Made by a program: the position numbers and the translations under genes. This document shows positions 16,040 to 23,190 of a stretch of DNA of 64,000 nt, in pieces. The notes under the pieces are model-generated. The model was given only the letters and a program-made list of their open reading frames with translations, made no database searches and had not been told where the DNA came from. The stretch covers positions 22,238 through 86,237 of the forward strand of contig NZ_JAUUTZ010000021.1 of NCBI RefSeq assembly GCF_030678915.1. The letters run 5' to 3'. The number at the start of each line of letters is the position of its first letter. The stretch's first letter is position 1. The stretch comes from Paracoccus wurundjeri. GTDB taxonomy: Bacteria; Pseudomonadota; Alphaproteobacteria; Rhodobacterales; Rhodobacteraceae.

Positions 16040-16564
16040 TCACTCCTCGGCGGGGGCGGGATTGGCCGTGACCGTGCGTGCGCCCGCGCGCTGCCAGCGT
16101 TCGAGTTCGGGCAGAGGATCAAGCGATTGCCGGCGATAGGCGCGATAATAGGTGCTGCTTCCCGCCACACGCTCCAGCACGCGGGGTTGGTTTCGCGCGC
16201 GCCATTTCTGATCGCTTTGGGCCAGCGTCGTGCGGATCGCCGGGTCGCTTCCCCCGCGCGAGGCATAGGCCACCAGCCCCTGATCCGAGGCGGCGACGCC
16301 CTGATCCGCCAATGCGCCGGGATTGCCGCCAAGCGCCGCGACGGCATCCGCCTCGGGCGTGGGATCGGTGATATTCGATCCCCCGGGCGTGGGCGTGGGC
16401 AACAGCGCCAGATCGGGAGGCATCGAAATCGGACGGGTCGGCAGAATGGCGAATTCATCCGGTGAATTCTGACCAGCGGTCAGGTTCATCAGCCTTGCGT
16501 TATTGCCGCAGCCGGCCAAGCCCGCAAATACCGCGATTCCGATTGTCAGCGAGATGACCCGCAT
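16040..16564 (-). CDS. bamF: DUF3035 lipoprotein, BamF-type beta-barrel assembly subunit
   Basis: The 174-residue protein starts with a lipoprotein signal (MRVISLTIGIAVFAGLAGCGNN, lipobox LAGC). It continues with the DUF3035 region: DEFAILPTRPISMPPDLALLPTPTPGGSN, then RSDPAIR-like and RRQSLDPLPELERW segments. In alphaproteobacteria this family includes BamF, an outer-membrane lipoprotein of the BAM complex. The start was set at the ATG preceded by AAAAGGGGC; an upstream in-frame codon would bury the signal peptide. It follows lspA, whose product cleaves this very class of lipoprotein signal, with 35 bp between them. The M16-type peptidase genes often found next in related genomes are not present here. 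Confidence 0.85.
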   Translation of the reverse strand: MRVISLTIGIAVFAGLAGCGNNARLMNLTAGQNSPDEFAILPTRPISMPPDLALLPTPTPGGSNITDPTPEADAVAALGGNPGALADQGVAASDQGLVAYASRGGSDPAIRTTLAQSDQKWRARNQPRVLERVAGSSTYYRAYRRQSLDPLPELERWQRAGARTVTANPAPAEE

Positions 16565-16599
16565 GATCTGCCCCTTTTGCCATTTGCCCCTTTCTAACC

Positions 16600-17238
16600 T
16601 CAATTTTCAGGCTCGTCACGGGTCTTGTCGGTTTTGTCGGTCGCGGAACCCTTGTGGCGTGGCCTTCGTGCCGGTTTTTCCGGTTCCGGTTTCTTCTGCG
16701 GCATCAGAACCAGCCCGATGGCGCCCGCGAAGATCGATATATCCGCGACGTTGAAACTGTAGGGGTTCTGCCAATTGGGCAGCGACATGTTCAGGAAATC
16801 GGCAACCGCGCCATAGGTGAGACGGTCGATCACGTTCCCAAGTGCCCCACCGATCAGCAATCCGGCAGATATCCGCGCAAGCAGACCGGGCGCGCTTCGT
16901 CTGATCCAGAGCCAGACCCATAGCGAAATCGCAATCGCAATGCCGATCAGGACCCAGCGCATCGCCGACTCGTCCGAGGCGAACAGCCCGAAATTCACGC
17001 CGGGGTTCCATGCCATGCGCAAATTGAGCCAGGGCGGCAGCAAGTCGATTTCCTGCACCCGGTCCAGTCGCAGGATATGCACGACCCAATATTTCAACGC
17101 CTGATCAAGCGCGATGATCGCGGCCACGATCCAGCCCGTCAGCCGCATATCCGCCCGGACCGGGGCGGGGGCGGTCTTGGGTTTGCGCGGGGCCCGAAGC
17201 TTGCCGCCCTCGCCCTTGGGGTTGATCTCGCCAGCCAT
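16600..17238 (-). CDS. lspA: Lipoprotein signal peptidase (signal peptidase II)
   Basis: The 212-residue protein has four membrane segments and the two catalytic aspartate motifs of LspA: GNVIDRLTYGAVADF and FNVADISIFAG. NPGVNFGLFA corresponds to the family NxGaaFg motif. It cleaves prolipoproteins after diacylglyceryl modification at the inner membrane. It is longer than the usual ~165 residues because of a ~30-residue basic, Lys/Pro-rich N-terminus and a charged C-terminal tail of ~30 residues. The start codon shares one base with the purH stop (TGATG), which supports this start through translational coupling. Internal initiation at MRLTGW would give the standard N-terminus. Confidence 0.94.
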   Translation of the reverse strand: MAGEINPKGEGGKLRAPRKPKTAPAPVRADMRLTGWIVAAIIALDQALKYWVVHILRLDRVQEIDLLPPWLNLRMAWNPGVNFGLFASDESAMRWVLIGIAIAISLWVWLWIRRSAPGLLARISAGLLIGGALGNVIDRLTYGAVADFLNMSLPNWQNPYSFNVADISIFAGAIGLVLMPQKKPEPEKPARRPRHKGSATDKTDKTRDEPEN

Positions 17239-18827
17239 CAGTGACGGAAGTGCCGTTGTCCGGTGAAGACCATCGCCAGCCCCAAGCGGTTGGCGGCGGC
17301 GATCACCTCATCGTCGCGCATCGAGCCGCCGGGCTGGATCACCGCCTTTGCGCCCGCCTCGGCCAGTGCCTCGATGCCGTCGGCAAAGGGAAAGAACGCG
17401 TCAGAGGCGACCGCCGCCCCTTCGGTCAGCGGCGCCGGCAGGCCAAGCGCCTCGGCCATATCCTCGGATTTGCGCCGCCCGATCCGGGTCGAGTCGACGC
17501 GGCTCATCTGGCCCGCGCCGATGCCGACAGTCGCCATATCCCTGGCGTAAACGATGGCATTGGATTTGACATGCTTGGCGACCGTCCATGCGAAAAGCAT
17601 GTCGTTCAGTTCCTGATCCGAGGGCTGACGCTCGGTCACGATCCGCAAGGCATCGCGGCTGACATGACCGTTGTCGCGGCCTTGCACCAGAAAGCCGCCC
17701 GCGACCTGCCGGAAGGTCATGCCCCCGGCTTTCGGATCGGGCAGCCCGCCGGTGGTCAGCAGCCGCAGGTTCTTCTTGGCGGCGAAGATGCGTTTTGCGT
17801 CCTCATCCGCGTCCGGCGCAATGACGACCTCGGTGAAGATTTTTACGATCTCTTCGGCTGTCGGTCCGTCAAGCGGCTGATTCAATGCGACGATACCGCC
17901 GAAAGCCGAGGTATGGTCGCAGTCGAAAGCGCGCTTATAGGCCTCGATCGCCGTTTTGCCGCGCGCCACGCCGCAGGGATTGGCATGTTTGATGATCGCG
18001 CAGGCTGGGCCTTCGTCGGGATCGAACTCGGCCGCCAGTTCAAAGGCGGCATCCGTGTCATTGATATTGTTGTAGCTGAGTTCCTTGCCCTGCCACTGTT
18101 TCGCGGTCGAAACGCCGGGACGGGTTTCGCCGGTCACGTAGAAAGCGGCCGCCTGATGCGGGTTTTCGCCATAGCGCAATCCCTGCGCCAAAGTTCCCGC
18201 AAAAGCCCGGCGGCGCGGGGTGTCATCGTCGATTGCCTGCGCCATCCAGGTCGATACGGCGGCGTCATAGGCGGCGGTGCGGGCATAGGCGATCTGCGCC
18301 TGGCGTTGCCGGAATTCCAGCGTGGTGTGGTCGTCATTGGCGTCCAGTTCCGCCAGAAGCGCGTCGTAATCCTGCACATCCACGATGACATTGACGAAAC
18401 CGTGGTTCTTCGCCGCCGCCCGGATCATCGCCGGGCCGCCGATATCGATATTCTCGATGCAATCCTCGTAACTTGCGCCCTTGGCCACGGTTTCCTCGAA
18501 CGGGTAGAGGTTCACCACCAGAAGGTCGATCGGGCCGATGCCATGCGCTTCCATCGCCGCCAGATGCTCTTCATTGTCGCGCAGTGCCAGCAGACCGCCA
18601 TGCACCACAGGGTGCAGCGTCTTGACGCGGCCGTCCATCATTTCAGGGAAGCCGGTCACATCGGCCACGTCCACCACGGTCAGCCCCGCCTCGCGCATGG
18701 CCCCGGCCGAGCCGCCGGTCGAGAGGATCTCGATCCCGCGTGCCGCAAGTTTCCGGGCGAATTCGATCAGTCCGGTCTTGTCGGAAACCGAGATCAATGC
18801 GCGTTTCAGGGCAACAGAATGGGACAT
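17238..18827 (-). CDS. purH: Bifunctional AICAR formyltransferase / IMP cyclohydrolase
   Basis: At 529 residues from the chosen ATG, the protein has the normal PurH length. The N-terminal MGS-like IMP cyclohydrolase domain (MSHSVALKRALISVSDKTGL, EILSTGGSAGAMREAG, MMDGRVKTLHPVVHGG) is followed by the AICAR transformylase domain (LRYGENPHQAAAFY, CAIIKHANPCGVA, SDAFFPFADGIEALAEAGAKA, QPGGSMRD). It performs the last two steps of IMP synthesis. An upstream in-frame start would add 32 residues unlike the family and run toward the rsmB stop, so the ATG at MSHS was preferred. It is co-oriented with rsmB upstream and translationally coupled to lspA downstream. Confidence 0.97.
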   Translation of the reverse strand: MSHSVALKRALISVSDKTGLIEFARKLAARGIEILSTGGSAGAMREAGLTVVDVADVTGFPEMMDGRVKTLHPVVHGGLLALRDNEEHLAAMEAHGIGPIDLLVVNLYPFEETVAKGASYEDCIENIDIGGPAMIRAAAKNHGFVNVIVDVQDYDALLAELDANDDHTTLEFRQRQAQIAYARTAAYDAAVSTWMAQAIDDDTPRRRAFAGTLAQGLRYGENPHQAAAFYVTGETRPGVSTAKQWQGKELSYNNINDTDAAFELAAEFDPDEGPACAIIKHANPCGVARGKTAIEAYKRAFDCDHTSAFGGIVALNQPLDGPTAEEIVKIFTEVVIAPDADEDAKRIFAAKKNLRLLTTGGLPDPKAGGMTFRQVAGGFLVQGRDNGHVSRDALRIVTERQPSDQELNDMLFAWTVAKHVKSNAIVYARDMATVGIGAGQMSRVDSTRIGRRKSEDMAEALGLPAPLTEGAAVASDAFFPFADGIEALAEAGAKAVIQPGGSMRDDEVIAAANRLGLAMVFTGQRHFRH

Positions 18828-18919
18828 ATGGGGCCTCGCATATGGTTTGGCGCTCAAGTAACGTCCCGAAGGCAGAAGGTCCAGTGCGTTGCGCGTATCG
18901 GTTCGCTTTGGCTCTCCGG

Positions 18920-20176
18920 TCAAAGCAGCTTTCTGATCCGCGCCATGTAGAACCCGTCCATTCCGCCTCGCTCCGGCCAGTAATCCGGGCGCAGGCGCAG
19001 ACCGCCTTCGGGCGTGATCCAGCCGGGATCGATGCCGGGCAGGTTCGGTGCTTCGATCTTCAGGCCGGGGTGGCGTTTCAGCAAAGCCGGAATTTGCGCT
19101 TCTCCTTCTTCGGGCAAAAGCGAACAGACGGCATAGACCAGCCTGCCGCCTGGGCGCAGAAGCGCAAGCGCGTGGTCCAGCAGGCGCGATTGCAGCGCAG
19201 CCAGTTCCGCAATCCCGCTGCCGTCACGCAGAAAGGGCAGGTCGGGATGGCGGCGAATCGTCCCGGTGGCCGAGCAGGGGGCGTCCAGCAGGATTGCGTC
19301 AGGTGGCGTTTCGGGCTGCCAGTCAAGCGCATCCGCTGCGATCAACTCGGCTTGCAGTCCACAGCGGGTCAGATTCTCGGCCACCCGTTTCAATCGTGCC
19401 GCACTGATATCGACGGCTGTCACCTGCGCGCCGCCCGCCGCCAGTTGCAATGTCTTGCCGCCGGGAGCTGCGCAGATATCGGCGATGCGCTCGCCCGCGA
19501 CCGGATCAAGCAGGCGCACCGGCAAGGCAGCGGCGGCGTCCTGCACCCACCAATCGCCCTCGGCATAGCCCGGCAGGGCCGAAACCTGCACCGAGCCCGC
19601 AATCCGCACGGATCCGGTTGGCAGAAGCGTGCCGCCTTCGATCACGGCCACATCGGGTTTCAGCGTCAGATCCAGCGGAGCACCCGCCTGATGAGCCGCC
19701 TCGATGGCTGACGCGGCTGTCTTGCCGAAACTCCGGACGACAGAGCGGCGCAACCAGTCGGGCATCCGTTGCGGCGGCAATTCCGCCCAGCCTTCATGCC
19801 GCGAGATCTTGCGCAACACCGCATTCACCATGCCTGCGGCGGCCTGTCCGCGTTTGCCAAGCCCGCGCGTCATGCCGACAGCGGTATCGACGACGCCATG
19901 CGCGGCGGCATGCAGTTCCAGCATTTCTACCGTTGCGAGCCGCAGGATATCGGCGATCTGCGGTGCCGGTTTGCGGCTGACATATATGGCAATCACACGG
20001 TCCGCACGGTCGCGGTGGCGAAGAACCTCGGCGGCAAGACGTGCGGCGCGGGCCTGATCCGCCGGCGGCAAGGATTGCAGGGAAGCGGCCTGATCGGACA
20101 GGCTTTGTCCTACCTGTACCGCCGATAACAGCCGCAGGGCACCTTTTCGCGCCGAATCCCGGACAGTTTTTGCCAA
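18920..20176 (-). CDS. rsmB: 16S rRNA (cytosine967-C5)-methyltransferase
   Basis: The 418-residue protein has an N-terminal NusB-like domain (ALRLLSAVQVGQSLSDQAA) and a C-terminal Rossmann methyltransferase. It has SAM motif I (ADICAAPGGKTLQLAAGG), the DISAARLKRVAENL strand, catalytic motif IV (LLDAPCSATGTIRRHPDL) and the second cysteine of motif VI (VYAVCSLLPEEGEAQ). The two cysteines serve as nucleophile and release base in m5C methylation. The NusB-like domain is the RsmB hallmark distinguishing it from RsmF. It heads the rsmB-purH-lspA-bamF unit and is divergent from a small DUF1674 gene, an arrangement I have seen in other alphaproteobacteria. Confidence 0.93.
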   Translation of the reverse strand: MAKTVRDSARKGALRLLSAVQVGQSLSDQAASLQSLPPADQARAARLAAEVLRHRDRADRVIAIYVSRKPAPQIADILRLATVEMLELHAAAHGVVDTAVGMTRGLGKRGQAAAGMVNAVLRKISRHEGWAELPPQRMPDWLRRSVVRSFGKTAASAIEAAHQAGAPLDLTLKPDVAVIEGGTLLPTGSVRIAGSVQVSALPGYAEGDWWVQDAAAALPVRLLDPVAGERIADICAAPGGKTLQLAAGGAQVTAVDISAARLKRVAENLTRCGLQAELIAADALDWQPETPPDAILLDAPCSATGTIRRHPDLPFLRDGSGIAELAALQSRLLDHALALLRPGGRLVYAVCSLLPEEGEAQIPALLKRHPGLKIEAPNLPGIDPGWITPEGGLRLRPDYWPERGGMDGFYMARIRKLL

Positions 20177-20242
20177 AACGCTTTCCTTCGCCTAAATCTT
20201 GTCACAAGACATAATCCTTACGCCTGATCAGGGGATGTTTCC

Positions 20243-20419
20243 ATGAGTGATCGACCCGAATTGCCGCCTGCCGCGCAACGCGCACTGGCCGAAGCAGAGG
20301 AACGCCGCAAGGCTGCCGCGAAGGAGGCTGCGTTGCCAAAGGAATACGGAGGCAGGGATGGCCCCGAGCCGGTGCGTTTCGGCGATTACGAAAAGAACGG
20401 CCTCGCGGTGGATTTCTAG
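20243..20419 (+). CDS. DUF1674 / SDHAF4-type small protein (succinate dehydrogenase assembly factor)
   Basis: This 58-residue frame begins MSDRPELPPAAQRALAEAEE and ends in the diagnostic block EYGGRDGPEPVRFGDYEKNG followed by LAVDF, which defines DUF1674. The mitochondrial relative SDHAF4/Sdh8 binds the flavinylated SdhA subunit and protects it during assembly of succinate dehydrogenase, and bacterial members probably act similarly. The GGGGATGTTTCC sequence before the ATG supplies a ribosome site. The stop codon lies one base before the start of the amidase gene, so the two are probably co-transcribed. No sdh genes are in the window. Confidence 0.88.
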   Translation: MSDRPELPPAAQRALAEAEERRKAAAKEAALPKEYGGRDGPEPVRFGDYEKNGLAVDF

Positions 20420-20420
20420 G

Positions 20421-21758
20421 ATGGATTGGCTGAAGGCGACGGCGGTCCAGCAGGGCAGGGCGATCATGGCGGGTCTGCTTGACCCGCTGGATCAGGCCGA
20501 GGCTTATCTGGCCGCGGCCAAGGCGCATCCCGATGGCTGGCGCATCTATGCGAGACTGACCGAAGCCCGCGCCCGCTCCGAAGCCATCGCCGCACATGAT
20601 CGCGCCCGTTCGGAACTTCGGCGAGGCTTGCTTGACGGTGTTTCGATAAGCTGGAAGGACAATATCGACAGCGGCGGAACCGCGACCGAGGCGGGTTCGC
20701 GGCTTCTGGAAAGCAGGGTGCCCGCGCATGACGCGACGATCTTGGCGCAGGCGGCGCGCGAAGGTCTGGTTTGCCTGGGCAAGACGCATATGACGGAACT
20801 GGCCTTTTCCGGGCTGGGGCTGAACCCGACGACGGCGACACCGCCCAATGCCGGCGATCCGGCGCGCGCTCCGGGCGGATCGTCGTCAGGTGCTGCGGTG
20901 TCGGTGGCGCTTGGGCTGGCGGCGGCGTCGATCGGCTCGGATACCGGCGGCTCGATCCGCTTGCCTGCGGCCTGGAACGATATTGTGGGCTTCATGCCGA
21001 CGCATGGTGCACTTTCCCTGAAAGGGGTGGTGCCGCTGTGTCGTCGGTTCGATGTGGCCGGACCGCTGGCCCGCTCGGTCGAGGATTGCGCCGAGATCAT
21101 GGCGGTCCTGACTGGCAATGCCGTCACCGATCTGAAAGGCGCCAGCGCCAAAGGGCTGCGCCTGATGGTGCTTGACGGCGCACCGTTCGAGGACGCTGAA
21201 GAAGGCGCGGTGGCCGCATTTACCGACGCGGTCGAGCGGCTTGCCCGTGCCGGTGCCCGGATCACCCATGCCAGTCTCGATTCCGTTGCGCAGATCCTGA
21301 GACTGGCGCGGTTGCTCGTCGCACCCGAGGCCTATGGCATCTGGCGTGCGCAGATCGAGGATGCGCCGGAACTGATGCATAAGCCGGTTCTCGACCGTTT
21401 CCGTGGCGGGGGGCAGATCAGTGCGGCGGATTATATCGCCGCCTGGGAAAAGCTGACCCGGTTGCGCCGGAAATGGAGCGCGAAAGTCGCCGGCTTTGAT
21501 GCGATCCTGCTGCCAAGCTGTGCGATCCTGCCACCCGACGCCACTCGGCTGGAGGAGGACGAGGAATATTTCGTCCGTGCAAATCAGCTGGCCCTGCGAA
21601 ATACCCGGCTTGGCAATATGCTGGGCCTGCCTGCCGCGTCGCTTCCCACGGGACAGCGTGGCTGCGGGATCATGGCACTGGGCCATGCGGGGCGCGACCG
21701 GCATCTGTTGCGGATTTTGGCGGGGATGGAACATGCATTGGCGGCGCGTCAGGCGTGA
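20421..21758 (+). CDS. Amidase signature family protein
   Basis: The 445-residue product has the Ser-cisSer-Lys triad of amidase signature enzymes. The Lys is in GVSISWKDNIDSGG, the first Ser in the APGGSSSGAAVSVALG block, and the nucleophilic Ser in IGSDTGGSIRLPAAWND. Family members hydrolyse a wide range of amides, and GatA is a paralogue. This one lacks GatB/GatC neighbours and is shorter than GatA, so a generic amidase is the safest call. The start is the ATG one base after the DUF1674 stop; an in-frame upstream start would run through that gene. Its adjacent AGGATGG is a poor ribosome site, so translation may be coupled to the gene upstream. Confidence 0.88.
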   Translation: MDWLKATAVQQGRAIMAGLLDPLDQAEAYLAAAKAHPDGWRIYARLTEARARSEAIAAHDRARSELRRGLLDGVSISWKDNIDSGGTATEAGSRLLESRVPAHDATILAQAAREGLVCLGKTHMTELAFSGLGLNPTTATPPNAGDPARAPGGSSSGAAVSVALGLAAASIGSDTGGSIRLPAAWNDIVGFMPTHGALSLKGVVPLCRRFDVAGPLARSVEDCAEIMAVLTGNAVTDLKGASAKGLRLMVLDGAPFEDAEEGAVAAFTDAVERLARAGARITHASLDSVAQILRLARLLVAPEAYGIWRAQIEDAPELMHKPVLDRFRGGGQISAADYIAAWEKLTRLRRKWSAKVAGFDAILLPSCAILPPDATRLEEDEEYFVRANQLALRNTRLGNMLGLPAASLPTGQRGCGIMALGHAGRDRHLLRILAGMEHALAARQA

Positions 21759-21979
21759 TCCGTGATTTCCGGGCGGGCCGCACCGGCATCCGGGGGGCCT
21801 GCCTGTGTGATGTCACCTGCCTGATAACGGCACGGCATTCTCCGAATCGGTGTCGCGCGATTGCATCCATATGAGCCGATAAATTGCCCTGATCTGCCCC
21901 CTTCTACTGGACGCAAGCCTGCGATCACGCTAATGTTGCAGGTAATCAAGGGGCGTAAGACCCCGGAAGCGAGGCAGTT

Positions 21980-23173
21980 ATGGCAATTCCCGAGCGGTTC
22001 TCGAACCTGCCGGAATACGCGTTTCCGCGTTTGCGGGCGCTGTTGTCGGATATTCAGCCGGAGTTGAAATCCGGCGAGGCTCCGGTGGTGATGACCATCG
22101 GCGAGCCCCGTCACGCCATGCCCGGTTTCGTGGCGCAGGTTATGGCCGACCATATCGGGGAATTCGCGAAATACCCGGTGAACGAGGGAACGCCGGGGCT
22201 GCTGGATGCGATCGGGGGCTGGCTGGGCCGCCGCTATGATCTTGATATCGCGCCCGAGCGGATCATGGCGCTTAACGGTACGCGTGAAGGTCTGTTCAGT
22301 GCGGGCCTGGCATTGTGCCCCGAGCAGAAAAACGGTCAGCGGCCCGCGATACTGATCCCCAACCCGTTCTATCAGGTCTATGCCGTCGCGGCGGCAGCGG
22401 TGCAGGCCGAGCCGGTCTTTGTCTCTGCAACACCCGCGACGGGAAATCTGCCCGATTATGCCGGATTGCCGGCGGAATTGCTGGACCGGACCGTGCTTGC
22501 CTATCTGTGTTCACCCGCGAATCCGCAGGGCGCGATTGCGGATCGGGATTATCTGGAAACGCTTATCGGGCTGGCCGAAAAGCATGATTTCCTGATCCTG
22601 GCGGATGAATGCTATTCCGAGATTTACCGCGATGCCCCGCCACCCGGCGCATTGGCCGTGGCGACGGAACTGGGGCTGGCGGATCGCGTAGTCATGTTCA
22701 ACTCGCTGTCCAAACGCTCGAACCTGCCGGGGCTGCGTTCCGGCTTCGTAGCGGGTAGTGCTGCGAATATCGCCCAGTTCCGCAGGCTGCGCAGTTATGC
22801 GGGCGCGCCTTTGTCGCTGCCCGCTCAGGCCGTCAGCGAAGCCGCGTGGCGTGATGAGGATCATGTCACGGCCAGCCGCGCACTTTATCAGCAGAAATAC
22901 CAGATTGCCGACCGGGTGTTAGGGAATATTCCCGGTTACCGGCCAGTGGCAGGCGGGTTCTTTCTTTGGCTGCCAGCCGCGGATGGCGAGGCCGCTGCCC
23001 GGAAGCTATGGGCGGATGCGGGGATACAGGTTCTGCCCGGGGCCTATCTTTCGCGTGACGTGAACGGCGAAAATCCGGGCCAATCCTTTGTTCGGGTTGC
23101 GCTGGTTTTGCCGCCCGAGGAAACCGAGGCCGCACTGATCCGGCTTCGTGATGTTTTGTATGACGACGATTGA
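21980..23173 (+). CDS. PLP-dependent class I/II aminotransferase, probably succinyldiaminopimelate transaminase (DapC-like)
   Basis: The 397-residue fold-type I enzyme has the PLP lysine in VMFNSLSKRSNLPGLRSGFV, the preceding ADECYSEIY aspartate/tyrosine block, CSPANPQGAIA for substrate carboxylate/PLP contacts, and C-terminal FVRVALVLP. The N-terminal FSNLPEYAFPRLRALLSDIQP resembles the alphaproteobacterial DapC group. That group converts N-succinyl-2-amino-6-ketopimelate to succinyl-LL-diaminopimelate in lysine and peptidoglycan synthesis. Substrate assignment is from family resemblance, and other aspartate-type transaminases cannot be excluded. It lies directly upstream of ftsK (17 bp), consistent with a cell-wall/division context. 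Confidence 0.8.
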   Translation: MAIPERFSNLPEYAFPRLRALLSDIQPELKSGEAPVVMTIGEPRHAMPGFVAQVMADHIGEFAKYPVNEGTPGLLDAIGGWLGRRYDLDIAPERIMALNGTREGLFSAGLALCPEQKNGQRPAILIPNPFYQVYAVAAAAVQAEPVFVSATPATGNLPDYAGLPAELLDRTVLAYLCSPANPQGAIADRDYLETLIGLAEKHDFLILADECYSEIYRDAPPPGALAVATELGLADRVVMFNSLSKRSNLPGLRSGFVAGSAANIAQFRRLRSYAGAPLSLPAQAVSEAAWRDEDHVTASRALYQQKYQIADRVLGNIPGYRPVAGGFFLWLPAADGEAAARKLWADAGIQVLPGAYLSRDVNGENPGQSFVRVALVLPPEETEAALIRLRDVLYDDD

Positions 23174-23190
23174 AAGCGGGGAATAACGGA

